Shown piece after piece: positions 50,891 to 62,146 of a DNA stretch of 64,000 nucleotides (positions within the stretch are counted from its first letter, which is position 1; each line of letters opens with the position of its first letter). A model generated the notes under the pieces. The model saw only the letters and a list, made by a program, of their open reading frames with translations, was not told where the DNA came from and searched no databases. A program made the translations under genes and the position numbers. The stretch covers positions 1-64,000 of the forward strand of contig NZ_QPQT01000011.1 of NCBI RefSeq assembly GCF_003605125.1. The letters run 5' to 3'. The stretch is from Shewanella algidipiscicola (lineage in GTDB: Bacteria > Pseudomonadota > Gammaproteobacteria > Enterobacterales > Shewanellaceae).

Positions 50891-51549
50891 GATGTAAATG
50901 ACCGAGTAGGAACGAAAGTAACGATATCACCAGGTTGTAATAGGCTAGGTGAGGGCTGATGAGGGTTAAACAACTTAAGATGGGTTTGGCCGATAAGCTG
51001 CCAGCCTCCAGGGCTTTGGCTGGGATAGATCCCCGTTTGTTGTCCACCTATGCCGACAGAGCCTGCAGGTACTTGCAGCCGAGGCGTTGCCAACCTTGGG
51101 GTATGTAATGAGGCGGGTAAGCCATCGAGATAGGCAAAACCGGGTTGAAAGCCAATGAAGAACACTTGGTATTTGGCGCTACTGTGTTGGCTAATGACCT
51201 CGTTGACACTAAGCTGGTGGGCACTGGCGACATTGTTGATATCGGGGCCATATTCACCACCATATACCACGGGAATTTCGATATTTCGTTGCGGCAATGA
51301 ATGCTGCGCCGCCTCATCCCATAGTTGTCGTAATATTGCTTCGCCAGATTTAAGTTGTTCGGCGTTATCAAAATAGACGGTGAGGTTATTCATCCCTGGT
51401 ACAGCATCGCGCACCCCGGTTAGATTTCTGCTTTTGTCGGCTATCCAACAAAGCTTGTTTTGCAGTGCAAAATTGATTGTAGCGAGTGGGGCTGGGTCTA
51501 ACACCAAGGCGTTTTCACCTAGAGGATAGATGATGGTTTCAGGTACCAT
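50887..51549 (-). CDS. pxpB: 5-oxoprolinase subunit PxpB
   Basis: The protein has 220 residues of the KipI (AHS1) family. Visible motifs are IYPLGENALVLD near 6-17, PVVYGGEYGPDINNVA, the conserved FFIGFQPGFAYLDGLP (about 130-145) and the GSVGIGGQQTGIYPSQSPGGW segment. It heads the pxpB-pxpC-pxpA operon. The operon recycles spontaneously formed 5-oxoproline to glutamate, a housekeeping detoxification in many bacteria. Confidence 0.92.
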   Translation of the reverse strand: MVPETIIYPLGENALVLDPAPLATINFALQNKLCWIADKSRNLTGVRDAVPGMNNLTVYFDNAEQLKSGEAILRQLWDEAAQHSLPQRNIEIPVVYGGEYGPDINNVASAHQLSVNEVISQHSSAKYQVFFIGFQPGFAYLDGLPASLHTPRLATPRLQVPAGSVGIGGQQTGIYPSQSPGGWQLIGQTHLKLFNPHQPSPSLLQPGDIVTFVPTRSFTS

Positions 51550-51670
51550 GGTTGTTTCGACCTCATTGCGGGAGTTAGAGTTAAGTCTAACTTGGCTTTG
51601 TATCGTTGCTCAAGCATTGGACTGAAATGATTGGATTGGCAATTTAAGTTATTACTATCCTCGGTCATAA

Positions 51671-51698
51671 AAAAACGCACCACTAAGGGTGCGTTTTT
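51671..51698 (-). terminator. Terminator after glyS
   Basis: AAAAACGCACC (51671-51681) pairs with GGTGCGTTTTT (51688-51698). The A- and T-tracts allow termination on either strand. Confidence 0.9.
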
Positions 51699-51715
51699 AT
51701 TAGCAAAATGAATGC

Positions 51716-53785
51716 TTACTGCAGTAATGAAATATCAGCTGCGTGTAAGAACTGCTCACGTAGGCTCGATAGCAAGGCTAGGCGGTTGTGCTTCAGCGCT
51801 TCATCATCGGCCATCACCATCACATCTTCAAAGAAGGTATCTACGCTTTCACGTAGGTTGGCCAGCAGTGACAGGGCTTCTTGATAGTTAGCGGCAGCAA
51901 ACAGGGGCGCAAGCTGAGGTTGTAGCTCATTAAGCTTAGCGGCTAGAGCTTTTTCGGCGCCTTCAACTAACAAGCTAGCGTCGACAGTGGCTGGAAGCTC
52001 ACTTTCTACTTTAGCTAGGATGTTAGATACACGCTTATTGGCGGCAGCGAGTGCTTGCGCTTGCTCAAGGGTTCTAAAGTGAGCAACCGCTTTGATACGG
52101 CTTTCAAAATCGGCTGGTGAAGTAGGGCGACGAGCCAGTACGGCTAAGATCACGTCAACACTGACACCTTGATCTTGATACCAAGCGCGGAAGCGGCCCA
52201 TAAAGAACTCAAGTACCTGTTCGGCGACGTTGTCATTGCTGAGGTTTTCACCATGAAGCGCTTGTGCTTTAGCAATCAGATCAACCAAATCAAGCGGTAA
52301 GTTGTTCTCTAAACAGATACGCAGCACACCAATGGCGGCGCGGCGAAGGGCGAATGGATCGGCTGCGCCTTTTGGTGCTTGGCCAATACCAAAAATACCC
52401 ACTAAGGTATCGAGCTTCTCTGCTAATGCAATGCAGATAGAGATGGGTGCCGTAGGCACGGTATCGCCAGAAAACTTAGGCTTGTACTGCTCAGCAAGTG
52501 CAACCGCAACGGCATCGGCTTCACCATCTAGCCGCGCATAGTGCATGCCCATGGTGCCCTGTAGATCGGTGAACTCCATCACCATATTGGTCATCAAGTC
52601 TGATTTAGATAACAGACCTGCACGAGCGGCTTCTTCTTGGTTTGCACCAATGCTGCTGGCAATGAAGCCTGCTAACGCTGAAATGCGCTCAACGCGTTGC
52701 TTAATGGTGCCCAACTGCTTTTGGAATACCACGGTTTCAAGGCTAGCAAGACGAGACTCGAGTGACTGCTTCTTGTCGGTTTCGAAGAAGAACTCAGCAT
52801 CGGCAAGACGTGGACGAACCACTTTCTCGTTACCTGAGATAATCTGCGCCGGATCTTTAGATTCGATATTAGTGACGAAAATAAAGTTTGGCAGCAGTGC
52901 GCCCGCTTTATCAAATACTGGGAAGTATTTTTGGTCGCCTTTCATGGTGTAAACCAAGGCTTCTGCGGGTACGTCGAGGAATTTCTCTTCAAAGTTGGCG
53001 GTCAATACCACTGGCCATTCAACCAGTGAGGTCACTTCTTCGAGTAGGTCATCTTCAAGATCGGCCACACCACCTATTTTAGCGGCAGCGGCTTCGGCGC
53101 CGGCTTTGATGATCGCTTTACGCTCAGCGTAATCGGCTAACACTTTACCTTGCTCTTTAAGCGCGCTCAGGTAGTTGTCTGCATGGTCTAGCTCTAAGGT
53201 GTCTACACCCATAAAGCGATGACCGCGTATGGTGCGAGCAGATTTTATGCCCAGTAATTCGCCTTCAATTAGCTCGCTACCCATTAGCATAGTCACTGTG
53301 TGCACTGGGCGGATAAATTGTGTCTTGCTACTGCCCCAACGCATAGGTTTAGGAATAGGTAGCTTGTCTAGTGCGCGCTGAGCCATATCTGCGATCAGTG
53401 ACTTTGTTTCTACGCCAACCACTTTAGCTTGATGTAATAACCACTCGCCTTTATCCGTTTTAAGACGTTCGGCTTGTTCAACGCTAATGCCGTTACCACG
53501 AGCCCAGCCCATTGCGGCTTTAGTTGGGTTGCCATCGGCATCGAATGCTTGCGCGATGGCAGGACCACGCTTCTCTACCACTTTATCGGCTTGCGCCAAT
53601 ACCAGTTGCTTAACATTGATGGCTAAACGACGAGGAGCTGCATACCAAGTTGCTGATTCAAAGCCCAGCTCGGCTTTATTTAGCTCTTCGGTAAAGTTAG
53701 CTAAAAATGATTCTGCTAAGTTACGTAGTGCTTTTGGTGGTAACTCTTCGGTGCCTACTTCAATGAGTAAGTTTTCAAATTTCAT
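51716..53785 (-). CDS. glyS: Glycyl-tRNA synthetase beta subunit
   Basis: This is the beta chain of the bacterial alpha2beta2 glycyl-tRNA synthetase, which binds tRNA. The 689 residues equal the E. coli length. It starts [20 protein letters not shown], with [17 protein letters not shown] in the middle and a C-terminal anticodon-binding-like domain (about 575-689). It follows glyQ by 12 bp. Confidence 0.97.
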   Translation of the reverse strand: MKFENLLIEVGTEELPPKALRNLAESFLANFTEELNKAELGFESATWYAAPRRLAINVKQLVLAQADKVVEKRGPAIAQAFDADGNPTKAAMGWARGNGISVEQAERLKTDKGEWLLHQAKVVGVETKSLIADMAQRALDKLPIPKPMRWGSSKTQFIRPVHTVTMLMGSELIEGELLGIKSARTIRGHRFMGVDTLELDHADNYLSALKEQGKVLADYAERKAIIKAGAEAAAAKIGGVADLEDDLLEEVTSLVEWPVVLTANFEEKFLDVPAEALVYTMKGDQKYFPVFDKAGALLPNFIFVTNIESKDPAQIISGNEKVVRPRLADAEFFFETDKKQSLESRLASLETVVFQKQLGTIKQRVERISALAGFIASSIGANQEEAARAGLLSKSDLMTNMVMEFTDLQGTMGMHYARLDGEADAVAVALAEQYKPKFSGDTVPTAPISICIALAEKLDTLVGIFGIGQAPKGAADPFALRRAAIGVLRICLENNLPLDLVDLIAKAQALHGENLSNDNVAEQVLEFFMGRFRAWYQDQGVSVDVILAVLARRPTSPADFESRIKAVAHFRTLEQAQALAAANKRVSNILAKVESELPATVDASLLVEGAEKALAAKLNELQPQLAPLFAAANYQEALSLLANLRESVDTFFEDVMVMADDEALKHNRLALLSSLREQFLHAADISLLQ

Positions 53786-53797
53786 CTTTATAACCCT

Positions 53798-54703
53798 CTA
53801 CTTACACATTGGGAAACCAAGCGCTTCACGGGCTTGGTAATAGGATTCTGCAACCGCTTTTGCCATGGTGCGAACGCGTAAAATATAACGCTGACGTTCG
53901 GTAACCGAAATAGCATGACGAGCATCGAGTAAGTTAAAAGCGTGAGACGCTTTCATCACTTGCTCATAAGCGGGTAGTGGCAGAGGTGTTTCAAGTGCTA
54001 GCAAATGGTTACAGGCTTTTTCGCAGTCATCGAACTGCTTGAAAAGCACTTCTACGTTGGCGTGTTCAAAGTTGTAGGTAGACTGCTCAACTTCATTTTG
54101 GTGGAAAACATCACCATACATAATCTTGCCCATTGGACCATCAGTCCAAACAAGATCGTAAACGCTATCAACCTCTTGAATGTACATGGCTAGGCGTTCT
54201 AAGCCATAGGTGATCTCGCCCGTTACAGGGCTACACTCTAGGCCGCCGACTTGTTGGAAGTAAGTGAACTGAGACACTTCCATACCATTTAGCCAGACTT
54301 CCCAGCCCAGTCCCCAAGCACCGAGCGTGGGTGATTCCCAGTTGTCTTCAACGAAGCGCACATCGTGGATACCCATATCGACACCTAAGGCTTCAAGTGA
54401 CCCTAAATACAGCTCTTGAATGTTGCTTGGTGAAGGTTTTAAGACTACTTGAAACTGGTAGTAGTGTTGCAGGCGGTTAGGGTTTTCACCATAACGGCCA
54501 TCGGTTGGACGGCGACATGGCTGGACATAGGCGCTGCTCATTGGTTCTGGGCCTAATGAACGCAAGAAAGTCATGGGGTGGAATGTGCCCGCACCCACTT
54601 CCATGTCCAGCGGTTGAACGATAGCGCAACCTTGCTGTGCCCAGTATTCTTGCAGGGTTAAGATAAATCCCTGAAATGTTTTTACGTCGTGTTTCGTCGT
54701 CAT
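53798..54703 (-). CDS. glyQ: Glycyl-tRNA synthetase alpha subunit
   Basis: This is the catalytic class II subunit of glycyl-tRNA synthetase. The 301 residues contain [20 protein letters not shown] at the start. Motif 2 is [20 protein letters not shown] near 57-76. [20 protein letters not shown] near 155-175 includes motif 3. It heads the glyQS operon. Confidence 0.97.
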   Translation of the reverse strand: MTTKHDVKTFQGFILTLQEYWAQQGCAIVQPLDMEVGAGTFHPMTFLRSLGPEPMSSAYVQPCRRPTDGRYGENPNRLQHYYQFQVVLKPSPSNIQELYLGSLEALGVDMGIHDVRFVEDNWESPTLGAWGLGWEVWLNGMEVSQFTYFQQVGGLECSPVTGEITYGLERLAMYIQEVDSVYDLVWTDGPMGKIMYGDVFHQNEVEQSTYNFEHANVEVLFKQFDDCEKACNHLLALETPLPLPAYEQVMKASHAFNLLDARHAISVTERQRYILRVRTMAKAVAESYYQAREALGFPMCK

Positions 54704-54811
54704 GTCTACTACTGTCAGCTGGTGATAGAAAATGGTTTCGATTATACCTTGTTGAAAACGGCTTATGTAGGTTATTTTTTATCTTAACTGGGGAAAATTG
54801 AGAAAAATGTC

Positions 54812-55381
54812 ATGACTATAACGCGTTGTGGTTGGGTGAGTGATGACCCTTTATATCAGGCTTATCATGATGATGTATGGGGAAAACCTGTTTACGATAG
54901 CCAAGAGCTGTTTGCTAAGCTCTGCTTAGATGGCCAACAGGCGGGCTTGTCTTGGCTCACTATTTTAAAAAAACAGCAAAATTATGAGGCGGCATTTGCT
55001 AATTTTGACCCAAAAATCATTGCCACCTTTGATGAGCAGAAAGTGGAAGCCTTATTGCAAAACCCCGGTATTGTGCGTAATCGCTTAAAGGTGAATTCGA
55101 TTATAAAAAATGCCAAAGGCTATTTGGCATATGTAGAGCAGGGTAATGATTTTTCGACATTTTTATGGGGTTTTGTCGATGGGAAACCTAGGGTTAATCA
55201 TTTCACTTCTTTAGCGCAAGTACCTGCACAAACGCCTGAGTCTGAAGCGATGTCAAAGGCGCTTAAGAAGCTCGGTTTCAACTTTGTCGGACCGACCATT
55301 TGTTACGCCTTTATGCAGGCGGTGGGCATGGTAAATGATCATCTAGTCGATTGCTGCTGTTATCAACAGCCAGATACATGA
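54812..55381 (+). CDS. tag: DNA-3-methyladenine glycosylase I
   Basis: Tag removes 3-methyladenine from alkylated DNA. The 189 residues start RCGWVSDDPLYQAYHDDVWG after the first four, the family signature with zinc-ligand Cys and the catalytic region. AKLCLDGQQAGLSWLTILKK is the second motif. The C-terminal part has FVGPTICYAFMQAVGMVNDH and the zinc-site CCCYQ. It is convergent with the amidohydrolase gene. Confidence 0.95.
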   Translation: MTITRCGWVSDDPLYQAYHDDVWGKPVYDSQELFAKLCLDGQQAGLSWLTILKKQQNYEAAFANFDPKIIATFDEQKVEALLQNPGIVRNRLKVNSIIKNAKGYLAYVEQGNDFSTFLWGFVDGKPRVNHFTSLAQVPAQTPESEAMSKALKKLGFNFVGPTICYAFMQAVGMVNDHLVDCCCYQQPDT

Positions 55382-55481
55382 TTTCGAGTAAAGTGGGGCT
55401 GGATGAATTCTTGTTATATTCACCATAGCTAAATCGCTAAAGTGACGAAAATGGAATGTTGATTGCATTTTTATACGGCAT

Positions 55482-55515
55482 TAAAAAGGGTGTTCCACGT
55501 GGAACACCCTTTTTA
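55482..55515. terminator. parS: 34-bp perfect palindrome: bidirectional terminator with parS at its centre
   Basis: The central 16 bp TGTTCCACGTGGAACA (55491-55506) are a self-complementary parS-type site. The flanks TAAAAAGGG and CCCTTTTTA extend the symmetry to 34 bp without a mismatch. The sequence lies between convergent tag and the amidohydrolase, 100 bp after one stop and 92 bp before the other, where a U-run would form on either transcript. Confidence 0.85.
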
Positions 55516-55606
55516 TCGCTTGAATGGAATTTTTACTTCATTTTTAAATTTTCATGAAATTAAAATTGGCGGCCAAACTCCGGCAGATATTAAAATTGAA
55601 AATTGA

Positions 55607-58600
55607 TTAAAGTTCGAAGAAAAATGGCTTGCGCTTGGTTTTCTTACCGTTAAGTTGGTTCATGGTTTCGGCATTGTAAAGTTTGCCGTTGACCATGGTA
55701 TAAGTCACTCTGTCGGTAACACGAATGTCATCGAGTGGGTTGCCATCGATGACGATCAAATCGGCGAGCTTGCCCGTTTTGATTGAACCCAATTGCTGCT
55801 CCATGCCGAAGGTGGTGGCAGGATTAATAGTTGCCGTTTTTAACACTTCCATATTGCTCATGCCTCCTTGGGCGAACATCCACATCTCCCAATGTGCGGC
55901 CAAGCCTTCACGTTGTCCGTGGGCGCCAATGTTTGGTTTAACACCGAGTTCGTTTAACTCATTGGCGACGCGTGCAACATTGAAATGGTTGTAGTGCGCA
56001 TCGGGTGCGGTAGGTCTGCGCATTGAACGGGCTTGTAAAAGATCACCTGGTACATATTTAGATAGGCGAGGGTGTGACCAGACATCTGTCTTATCATACC
56101 AATAGTTTTCGCCTGATATACCACCATAGGCAACTACGAGAGTCGGGGTGTAATGGACATCCGTCTGGCTCCACAACTGTTTAATATCATTGTAAATGGC
56201 GCCTGCAGGTAGTGAGTGCTCAACGGTTGAGTGTCCATCGGCGATCATGGTGAGATTATGCTGCAGTAAGCTCCCCCCCTCTGGCACGACCATCATTTCC
56301 AACTCGCGGGCTGCGGCAATCACTTGCTGACGTTGGTTTCGTCGCGGTTGGTTATAGCTCTTGACGCTGAATGCACCCACTTTTTTGAGGCGTTCTAAGT
56401 GAAACTTGGCATCGTCGAGCGAATCGATGTGCGACGTATATCCCGGTGCATTGGCACCATACAGGATTGTACCCGTTGAGAAGATACGTGGGCCGGCGAT
56501 ATTACCTGCCTTCTGTTGCTCAGAAGCGGCAAAGATCTCGGTGGTGTCGTTAGAGGGATCATGGATGCTGGTGACACCGAGCGACAGGTTTGAATAAAGT
56601 TCCCAGTTTTGCTGCGGGATAATTTCACTTTCACCTTGTGCCCCATGAGCGTGTGCGTCAAATAACCCCGGCATTAATGTCTTACCTTTGATGTCGATAA
56701 CCTCTGCACCAGCAGGGATCTCTGTTGTTGCATCACCCACTGCGACAATCTTGTTGTCTTTGATGATGACAACGCCGTTATCGATAACTTTATCATCTTC
56801 CATGGTGATCACTTGGCCGCCGACAAAGGCAATGGTTCCACGTGGAACATCAGCCTTCTTACTAAAACCGATATCGGTGATCTTAGGTTCGCGATTCTCT
56901 GACTTAGCCTCTTTCTCTGCAGTAGTGTAGCTGCTATCCACGTTAACTTGATAGAGCTCTGGTCCTAATGTCCAATAAAGCTGATCGCTGTTGTTGTTCC
57001 AACTAATGCTTTCGCCTGCTCGCACGCTTAATTGGGTAACGGGAAGGTTGCTGGCTTTGGGGCCGATATCTATGGTTTCGCCATGTTTGGCAAATGGGGT
57101 TACCCAGACTTTAAAGCGCTCAGCAAATGCGAGTTGTTTGCCGTCCGGTGAGACCCTAAACTCGGTTGCGTGCTTACTAGTGTAATGTACCCGTTTTTGG
57201 AATCCATGCAGATTAATTGAAGATAACTGTGGCGTCTCATCGTGGTCTAAAAAGAAGACTCGGTCTGACTCTGCGCCAAACTGAGGCTGATAGCCATCGG
57301 GAGTGATCTTGGTATTGGCTTTGCCTTTGATGTCGACCACATATAGACCGGGTTCCTGAGACCAAGTTCTAGGGGTGATATTGCCACCTTTAGCTTTACG
57401 GTAAACGACTAACTCGCCATCTGGCGAAAACGTGGGCTCAACATATTTGCCAGGTTCTTGGGTGAGTACCTTTGCCTTGCCACCCCGAGCGCTGATAACA
57501 CGGACACTACCTTGCTTGTCATCATCCCAAGTGGTGAAGACTATCTGTCTGCCATCGCGAGACCATTGCGGGAATAGCTCACGCAGGTCTGCATCTAGTT
57601 TGGTGAGTCGAGTGACCTTACCGTCTGGGAGCGCCTTTATCCATAACTTACCTAATGCCTCATAGACGACTTTTTTGCCGTCTGGAGACACCTGCGCCAT
57701 GCGGAGCATTTTTACGTCGAAGATATCTTTGTCTATGTCCTGCTTAAAGCGTACTGACGGTTGTATAGCAAGCTCTGTCTTAACCGAGAAGGGGATTTGC
57801 TTGACTTGCTTATCTGCTACCTTTAGGCGGTTAATTTTACCACCCGCCCAGAACACAAGTTCTTCATTATCGGCGGTCCAGCTTATTGTTGGATATACAC
57901 CGTGAATAGCCCAGGTTTCTTGCATGTCACGGTCGAGTTTGTCGTATAGTTTGGTTTTTTTACCAGACTTCAAATCCAGTAGATAAAGTGATGATTGGAA
58001 GCCATCACGTTTAATGAAGGCGAGTTTGCTTCCATCTGGGCTTGGGGTTGGACGAATTGCACCACCTGTGCCTTCGATAAGCACCTCAATACCACCCGTT
58101 TGAGTATCGTAGCGCTTAATCTTATAGATACCCTTGACCGAGTCTTTTGAGTAGTGGAAGGTTTTTCCTGGTGTCGCATCTTGGCTAAAGTAAACGTAGC
58201 GGCCATCTGGTGAATAGGCGGGTTCGCCCAGATCTTTCTGTTCGTTAGGGCGCTCCGTTAGTTTGACACCATCACCGCCGGCCACATGATAAAGCCAAAC
58301 TTCGCCAGCTCCTAAGCTACGACTGCCGGTGAAATGTTTGCGCGCGATCAAGTATTGTGAATCAGGGCTCCAAGCTGGGCTGTTGAGTAAACGGAAGGTC
58401 TCTTTTGTCACTGGGCGAGGGTTGTTGCCATCGGCATCCATTATCCATATGTTGTCGCCGCCATCTTCATCTGAGGTAAACGCAATGGATTTACCATCAG
58501 GGCTATAAACGGGCTGCATCTGCCATGCGATGCCTTTAGCGAGAGCTTTTGCTTCGCCACCTTCGATTGGGATTTGGTAGATATCGCCCAATAGATCAAA

Positions 58601-58804
58601 CACTATGGTTTGACCATCTGGGCTAACACTGACATTCATCCAAGTCCCTTCAGATACGTCTATTTTGATTTGTTGAAGCGGGGCATTTGCTGGCACATTA
58701 ACTTGCCAATTGGTGGAGTCTTGAGTGGTTTCTTGTGCAAATACTTGGGGGCTTAGAGTGAGTGCTATTGCTGCACATAAGGGCTTAATTTGTTGTTTTT
58801 GCAT
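55607..58804 (-). CDS. Large secreted PD40-repeat amidohydrolase
   Basis: The protein has 1065 residues with a signal peptide (about 1-23, ending PQVFA). An N-terminal propeller (about 45-650) carries repeated WSPDG-type blades (PVYSPDGKSIAFTSDEDGG, PAYSPDGRYVYFSQDATPG and more), as in TolB. A C-terminal metal-dependent amidohydrolase domain (about 655-1050) follows, with GGQVITMEDDKVIDNG, TLMPGLFDAHAHG (metal-binding HxH), a later STVEHSLPAG and NIGAHGQREG. It resembles secreted enzymes that hydrolyse peptide-like or cyclic amides. The substrate is unknown. A parS-like site lies inside the gene. Confidence 0.85.
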   Translation of the reverse strand: MQKQQIKPLCAAIALTLSPQVFAQETTQDSTNWQVNVPANAPLQQIKIDVSEGTWMNVSVSPDGQTIVFDLLGDIYQIPIEGGEAKALAKGIAWQMQPVYSPDGKSIAFTSDEDGGDNIWIMDADGNNPRPVTKETFRLLNSPAWSPDSQYLIARKHFTGSRSLGAGEVWLYHVAGGDGVKLTERPNEQKDLGEPAYSPDGRYVYFSQDATPGKTFHYSKDSVKGIYKIKRYDTQTGGIEVLIEGTGGAIRPTPSPDGSKLAFIKRDGFQSSLYLLDLKSGKKTKLYDKLDRDMQETWAIHGVYPTISWTADNEELVFWAGGKINRLKVADKQVKQIPFSVKTELAIQPSVRFKQDIDKDIFDVKMLRMAQVSPDGKKVVYEALGKLWIKALPDGKVTRLTKLDADLRELFPQWSRDGRQIVFTTWDDDKQGSVRVISARGGKAKVLTQEPGKYVEPTFSPDGELVVYRKAKGGNITPRTWSQEPGLYVVDIKGKANTKITPDGYQPQFGAESDRVFFLDHDETPQLSSINLHGFQKRVHYTSKHATEFRVSPDGKQLAFAERFKVWVTPFAKHGETIDIGPKASNLPVTQLSVRAGESISWNNNSDQLYWTLGPELYQVNVDSSYTTAEKEAKSENREPKITDIGFSKKADVPRGTIAFVGGQVITMEDDKVIDNGVVIIKDNKIVAVGDATTEIPAGAEVIDIKGKTLMPGLFDAHAHGAQGESEIIPQQNWELYSNLSLGVTSIHDPSNDTTEIFAASEQQKAGNIAGPRIFSTGTILYGANAPGYTSHIDSLDDAKFHLERLKKVGAFSVKSYNQPRRNQRQQVIAAARELEMMVVPEGGSLLQHNLTMIADGHSTVEHSLPAGAIYNDIKQLWSQTDVHYTPTLVVAYGGISGENYWYDKTDVWSHPRLSKYVPGDLLQARSMRRPTAPDAHYNHFNVARVANELNELGVKPNIGAHGQREGLAAHWEMWMFAQGGMSNMEVLKTATINPATTFGMEQQLGSIKTGKLADLIVIDGNPLDDIRVTDRVTYTMVNGKLYNAETMNQLNGKKTKRKPFFFEL
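56834..56849. promoter_or_regulatory. parS: parS-like site within the amidohydrolase gene
   Basis: GGTTCCACGTGGAACA differs from the fully symmetric 16-mer at 55491 only at the first base. Its core is intact, so it is a strong candidate although intragenic. Confidence 0.65.
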
Positions 58805-59109
58805 TATTATATCCGTTTAATTGTTATTGTTTCCGTAGGCATACGTTGTGCCGAGTATCGCTATTTTTTACTTATTGATGGTGAAATGTGTATAGCTGCA
58901 AAAAATTATGTGCTGGCGACACTCATATCACTGTACTGTCAGTTTTATCGATGTAGTTCAATACGAGTTATCGCATAAATTGGTTAACAGTAACACCTAA
59001 TTTATGTGACAGAAAATGAATGGTATTTAGATGGCGAAATAGAGTCTAGGGTGAATGCAAGCCACTTGTGTCAGTGGCTAGATCAGAGGTAATAAAGGTG
59101 TGGCGTCGG
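58805..59109. other. Intergenic region upstream of the amidohydrolase, nothing recognised
   Basis: 305 bp. The amidohydrolase promoter must lie here, but I see no distinctive operator, repeat or small gene. A plus-strand frame at 58790-58978 overlaps the leader and lacks a ribosome site. Confidence 0.4.
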
Positions 59110-59565
59110 TTAAAGTAATTGTAGCTGCTCACTAAAATACACTCTATTACCAATATCTATGGTAGCGTCATTGAGCACTTTACAGGTGATACCACCACGC
59201 CAATCTGGAGTTAATGCTTTCTCTAAGCCTGGGAAGGCTGCTTGCATCTTTCTACAGGGGTCGGTTTCACCTGTAACTAGAAGCTGCAGATCTCCAACAT
59301 GCATAATTTTACCGACATCTTGCGGCCCAAAGCGGACACCTTCGACCAATAAGTTAGCCCTACGTGTTGTCCATGGTAGTTGAGTGTTAAGCGATTCGCA
59401 GGCCTGCTCCCATTGTTCGAATGAGAGCACTGTGACCTGTCTGTTACCTGGTTTACCAAAAATATCTTGGGCAACGCCGCTGCTGGTAGTGACCAATGCG
59501 GTTGAGGTTTCTAACATTGGGCCGCGCTTGACCACTTTATAGCTAATGCCTTGTAAACTTGCCAT
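59110..59565 (-). CDS. MOSC-domain protein
   Basis: The protein has 151 residues with a MOSC beta-barrel pattern. KVVKRGPMLETSTALVTTSS is at the start, RRANLLVEGVRFGPQDVGKI in the middle, VTGETDPCRKMQAAFPGLEK with the conserved Cys near 110, and DWRGGITCKVLNDATIDIGN at the end. MOSC proteins act on sulfur-metal (molybdenum cofactor) chemistry; the substrate here is unknown. It sits 88 bp upstream of... the neighbouring sulfur-transfer gene tusA lies on the same strand, with tusA transcribed first. Confidence 0.8.
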   Translation of the reverse strand: MASLQGISYKVVKRGPMLETSTALVTTSSGVAQDIFGKPGNRQVTVLSFEQWEQACESLNTQLPWTTRRANLLVEGVRFGPQDVGKIMHVGDLQLLVTGETDPCRKMQAAFPGLEKALTPDWRGGITCKVLNDATIDIGNRVYFSEQLQLL

Positions 59566-59653
59566 TTATCCTATCCTTTTGATGACTATCACTCAGTGTA
59601 AACTGTGCTCGACTCCGCTGGCAAGTGTTACTAAAAGGGTAAACTCTTATGGG

Positions 59654-59899
59654 CTATAGGCCTTTCTTTATCAGATATTGGTACGGTACCGCTTCGGTGT
59701 TACTGGCGATTAATGTGTGATCCATAAATTCACAAAAGCTGGGGATATCCCGGGTGGTTGCCGGATCATCTGCAATGACCAACAAGGTCTCGCCATCATT
59801 CATATTTCTAACTGATTTTCTGACCATCATGACGGGTTCTGGGCAGCGAAGTCCCATGGCATCGAGTTGGTGTTGGGCGTCTGAAAATGGATTGCTCAT
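59654..59899 (-). CDS. tusA: Sulfur carrier protein TusA
   Basis: TusA accepts persulfide from IscS in 2-thiouridine synthesis. The 81 residues from the ATG at 59899 equal the E. coli length and retain [20 protein letters not shown], with the catalytic Cys near 19. [18 protein letters not shown] follows. The open frame extends ten codons upstream without better support. It is located 88 bp upstream of the MOSC gene. Confidence 0.95.
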   Translation of the reverse strand: MSNPFSDAQHQLDAMGLRCPEPVMMVRKSVRNMNDGETLLVIADDPATTRDIPSFCEFMDHTLIASNTEAVPYQYLIKKGL

Positions 59900-60009
59900 A
59901 TATTCAACCTTAGAAGATGAAAAACTCACTTTAAACAGAAGCAGCTAATATTACTCTAGCGGCGTGACTAAGCCAATATGTGGGTACGGTTTTGTGAACT
60001 CAAGGAGGT

Positions 60010-60025
60010 TGTTTCACGTGAAACA
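60010..60025. promoter_or_regulatory. parS: parS site, consensus match
   Basis: TGTTTCACGTGAAACA is a perfect palindrome and matches the classical ParB target exactly. It extends to a 24-bp perfect palindrome at 60006-60029. It lies between ybaK and tusA. Confidence 0.85.
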
Positions 60026-60039
60026 ACCTTTAATATGGC

Positions 60040-60522
60040 TTACGCGAGTGAACCACTATCGGTTAACCAGGCAAATTTACCATTTGTCGCATGAATAAGA
60101 TCTTGTGGTTGGATGCCAATATCTAAGCCGCGACGTCCACCACTGACGTAGCAGCGTTCGAGTTTTACTGCACTTTGATCAATAAAAGTGATGAGACGTT
60201 TTTTTTGGCCGATAGGGCTGACCCCTCCCAATATATATCCTGTAGCTCGCTGAACAACATCCGCCGGTGCCATGGCGGCTTTTTTGGCTGCAGCGACTTT
60301 AGCCAGCCGTTTCATATTGAGCTTTTCATCGACAGGGATGATAGCGACCACCAATTGACCTGAGTCCAGTTGGGCGACTAAGGTTTTAAAGACCTGCTCT
60401 AAGGGGAGGTTCAGTTTTTCTGCTGCCTCTAAGCCAAAGGCTTTAGCGTTGCTTTCATGTTGGTATTCGTGAAGGCTGTAGCTGATGTTGGCTTTATCTA
60501 AGGCTTTGGTTGCTGGTGTCAT
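60040..60522 (-). CDS. ybaK: Cys-tRNA(Pro)/Cys-tRNA(Cys) deacylase YbaK
   Basis: YbaK is a trans-editing enzyme that hydrolyses Cys-tRNA(Pro). The 160 residues match the family length: ISYSLHEYQHESNAKAFGLE near 13-32, VFKTLVAQLDSGQLVVAIIP in the middle, and the catalytic-site motif YILGGVSPIGQKKRL (about 90-105). The gene is flanked by two perfect parS sites (60010 and 60884). Confidence 0.92.
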   Translation of the reverse strand: MTPATKALDKANISYSLHEYQHESNAKAFGLEAAEKLNLPLEQVFKTLVAQLDSGQLVVAIIPVDEKLNMKRLAKVAAAKKAAMAPADVVQRATGYILGGVSPIGQKKRLITFIDQSAVKLERCYVSGGRRGLDIGIQPQDLIHATNGKFAWLTDSGSLA

Positions 60523-60883
60523 TGCTCTTTCTTTATAGGTGTTGGTACATGACAGATAGTGTCAATGCATGATAAGGAATTTTAGCTATCGTTTGCCAAC
60601 CTTGGCTGTGATGAAGGCCGACATTTTTACTTTCTGTCTCAATTGTATCACGCTTATTAGGGTGCCATCATCGAGTGCAACCCACATGGTAAGTAACCTA
60701 TCACGACGGAGATACCGAGATGAGGGGATTATTCAGTCTATTTTGGCTGCTTGTAAGATGTCCATATTCTGCGTGATACCAATGAGCAATCAATGGGATA
60801 GCGTATGGCCTATCAGGCAATGGATGAATATCAGTTGATACTGATCGGCTATTGTCCTCATAATGGCGAACTTTTCTCCAGCC
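60523..60883. other. Intergenic region with overlapping short frames only
   Basis: A plus-strand frame (60569-60838) and a minus-strand one (60701-60904) overlap each other and lack ribosome sites or recognisable domains. I do not support either as a gene. Confidence 0.4.
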
Positions 60884-60899
60884 TGTTTCACGTGAAACA
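60884..60899. promoter_or_regulatory. parS: parS site, consensus match
   Basis: A second exact TGTTTCACGTGAAACA, 874 bp from the first. It lies 8 bp left of the fadA terminator hairpin. Confidence 0.85.
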
Positions 60900-60907
60900 G
60901 CCAAAAA

Positions 60908-60935
60908 AAATCGAGTAGCATTAGCTACTCGATTT
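60908..60935 (-). terminator. Terminator after fadA
   Basis: AAATCGAGTAGC (60908-60919) pairs with GCTACTCGATTT (60924-60935) around ATTA. On the minus strand a run of eight T follows. Confidence 0.9.
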
Positions 60936-60961
60936 TATATAACGGTGATGGGTGGTTGGCG

Positions 60962-62146
<1,185 letters not shown>

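Noticed and set aside
60569..60904. Two overlapping opposite-strand short frames near ybaK
   Set aside because: They overlap each other, lack ribosome sites, and the minus one runs over a parS site.
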